The notes under the pieces are model-generated. The model saw only the letters and a program-made list of their open reading frames with translations, was not told the origin of the DNA and searched no databases. This document shows positions 62,765 through 64,000 of a stretch of 64,000 bases of DNA, piece by piece; position 1 is the first letter of the stretch, and every line of letters starts with the position of its first letter. The stretch is from Acidimicrobiales bacterium (GTDB lineage: Bacteria; Actinomycetota; Acidimicrobiia; Acidimicrobiales; JAUJNH01), in NCBI GenBank assembly GCA_030448245.1, contig JAUJNH010000004.1:186001-250000 (forward strand), read 5' to 3'. The position numbers and the translations under genes are program-made.

Positions 62765-64000
62765 GTGTCGAATGCCACGGTGACGGCAACCTCCGCGCGC
62801 CGCAGGACCTCGCCTCGGCGACGGCGCCTCAGCATCGAGCTGGCTGTCGCCGCCGGGCTTGCGGCGCTCGGCACATCGATGGCCCTGGTGCAGCTGTTCT
62901 GGGGGCAGGACGTTGGACTTGCCGACAACGGGGACGGCTTCCGGTTGATGTGTCACCTCGGGCTCCTCAAGACGGTCGATGTGATTGGCAGCCCACTGGT
63001 GCTCCAGTACGCCCCGGTGGGCTACGGCTGTGCGCCGGCCCTGGAGTACCTGTCATCACAGGAGTGGCTGGTCCGACCAGCACTCTGGGCGTACCGGCTG
63101 CGGTACGGCTCACAGGCCGGCTTTGACCTGCGGGCCCTGGGTCTCGCCCACGTTGCCCTGTTCGGAGCGCTCCTCGGCTCGCTTTACCTAGCTTTGCCAG
63201 GCCGCCGCCCGGCACGAGCGCTGGCAACCGCCATCGCGGGCTTCCTCCTTGCCGACATCACCTTCGTTACCTATTTCGTGTCACCGTTCAGCGAGCCCGC
63301 AACCTTCCTCGGGCTGCTGGCGGTGGCCGCAGCAACCGCGTGGTACGTCCGCTCCGAGCGCAGTCTCGGACTCCCGCTCGTCCTGCTCGTGGCCGCCACC
63401 GGTTTCCTGGTTCTGGCCAAGTCACAGACCTTCGTCTTCGCGCTGCTGGTAGCACCTGTACTGCTCTCGAGGAAGGTCGAGGTCAGGCGGCTGACGGGCC
63501 CGTGGTCAGGTCGAGCGATCCCGGCAGCTGCCTGCACGGTGCTCCTGGTGGTCGCCGGAGCCAACCTCGCGCAGCAGCCGGCGTTCTTCGCGAAGGTGAA
63601 CAAGCACCACGTGGTGTTCTTCACGCTGCTCGTCGACGCACCAGACGCCGGGTCGGCCCTCCGCTCGCTGGATGTGTCCCCCGCACTGATCCGATACCGC
63701 GGGACAGGGTTCTTCGATCCGGAGGTCGCCGACAAGGAGGAGGATGCCGACTACCAGGAGTTCCAGCGCATCGTCGACCGCCGGAAGCTGGTCACCTACC
63801 TCGCGACGCACCCGCGCCACTGGGGTCCCCTGCTGCAGTCCGGGGCCGAGGCCGTGTCCCAGCTGCGCACCGACTACCTGTCGAACTACCCGGCTCCGCA
63901 TCCCCAGGAACCGCTGCTCGCGTCACGACCGAACCCGACGGAGCGGCTGTTGTCGAGCGTGGGTCGTGTGAGCTGGCCCTTGCTGCCGCTCGTGTGGCTG
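62765..64000 (+). CDS. Polytopic membrane protein, 3' end outside window
   Basis: The frame from GTG 62765 stays open for 412 codons to the window end, so the ORF track missed it. After a basic start (TSARRRTSPRRRR) comes a first helix, then an exported loop with DVGLADNGDGFRLMC, and about six more helices such as ARALATAIAGFLLADITFVT and PLVLLVAATGFLVLAKSQTF. A large loop from about 270 contains LIRYRGTGFFDPEV. Position in the polysaccharide block suggests a GT-C transferase, flippase or polymerase, but no family is assigned. Confidence 0.75.
   Translation, partial: MSNATVTATSARRRTSPRRRRLSIELAVAAGLAALGTSMALVQLFWGQDVGLADNGDGFRLMCHLGLLKTVDVIGSPLVLQYAPVGYGCAPALEYLSSQEWLVRPALWAYRLRYGSQAGFDLRALGLAHVALFGALLGSLYLALPGRRPARALATAIAGFLLADITFVTYFVSPFSEPATFLGLLAVAAATAWYVRSERSLGLPLVLLVAATGFLVLAKSQTFVFALLVAPVLLSRKVEVRRLTGPWSGRAIPAAACTVLLVVAGANLAQQPAFFAKVNKHHVVFFTLLVDAPDAGSALRSLDVSPALIRYRGTGFFDPEVADKEEDADYQEFQRIVDRRKLVTYLATHPRHWGPLLQSGAEAVSQLRTDYLSNYPAPHPQEPLLASRPNPTERLLSSVGRVSWPLLPLVWL

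Overview
The window is a very GC-rich (roughly 70% or more by eye), densely packed bacterial chromosome segment. Frequent GTG starts, 1-8 bp stop/start overlaps, a coenzyme F420 gene (cofE), a C-terminal sortase-type motif, an LCP cell-wall ligase, a rhamnose-linker gene set and B12-dependent mutase chemistry all point to an actinobacterium. I infer class Acidimicrobiia or a close relative, but no rRNA is present to fix this. I saw no tRNA, rRNA, CRISPR array, insertion sequence or prophage.

Layout. 0-7.3 kb: a flavin reductase (cut by the window edge), RNA cyclic phosphodiesterase, a hydantoinase/oxoprolinase pair, a methyltransferase, a HugZ-like protein and an SDR. 7.5-10.5 kb (minus): a thiG-thiH-comB-like operon preceded by a TPP-riboswitch-like leader. 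10.5-18.8 kb: E3 (lpd) and E2 (sucB type) of a 2-oxoacid dehydrogenase, a YihY membrane protein, a VOC protein, a poorly coding stretch with a broken GNAT gene, then one ORF fusing LipB to LipA, which would make the lipoyl cofactor for the upstream E2. 18.8-23.3 kb: an SDR, YceI, a membrane protein, a decayed sigma-factor/CHAT locus and an unknown gene. 23.3-29.1 kb: metH, an ABC-F ATPase and a PduO-type cobalamin adenosyltransferase. 29.1-35.6 kb: ankyrin protein, broken AMIN-like secreted protein, sirtuin, CHRD lipoprotein, rhodanese-ThiF, broken sortase-type surface protein and a DUF4012 protein. 35.6-45.6 kb: propionate/B12 block with methylmalonyl-CoA mutase, FAD oxidase, MeaB, LpdA-type flavoprotein, acyl-CoA carboxylase alpha, BirA and acyl-CoA dehydrogenase. 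45.6-64 kb: cell-surface polysaccharide block with an LCP ligase, rmlA-rmlB-rmlD, UDP-glucose dehydrogenase, UDP-xylose synthase type enzyme, several glycosyltransferases, a sugar nucleotidyltransferase, cofE, an epimerase, a STELLO-like protein and a polytopic membrane protein running off the end.

The genes form linked themes. B12 use (MetH, mutase, MeaB) is matched by an adenosyltransferase; a biotin enzyme sits next to its ligase; lipoylated E2 lies near the lipoyl-making fusion; activated rhamnose and uronic/pentose sugars are made beside the transferases that could use them.

The most notable observations are (1) the single-ORF LipB-LipA fusion with all catalytic residues present in both halves, (2) a recurring TAnnnT hexamer 6-8 nt before many start codons, which implies widespread leaderless transcription and helps choose starts, (3) a TPP-riboswitch-like leader with an unusual pyrophosphate-sensor arm controlling thiG, thiH and a ComB-family phosphatase, and (4) several genes split by one- or two-base frameshifts, all in non-core loci. 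Everything here is read by eye; no database search was possible.
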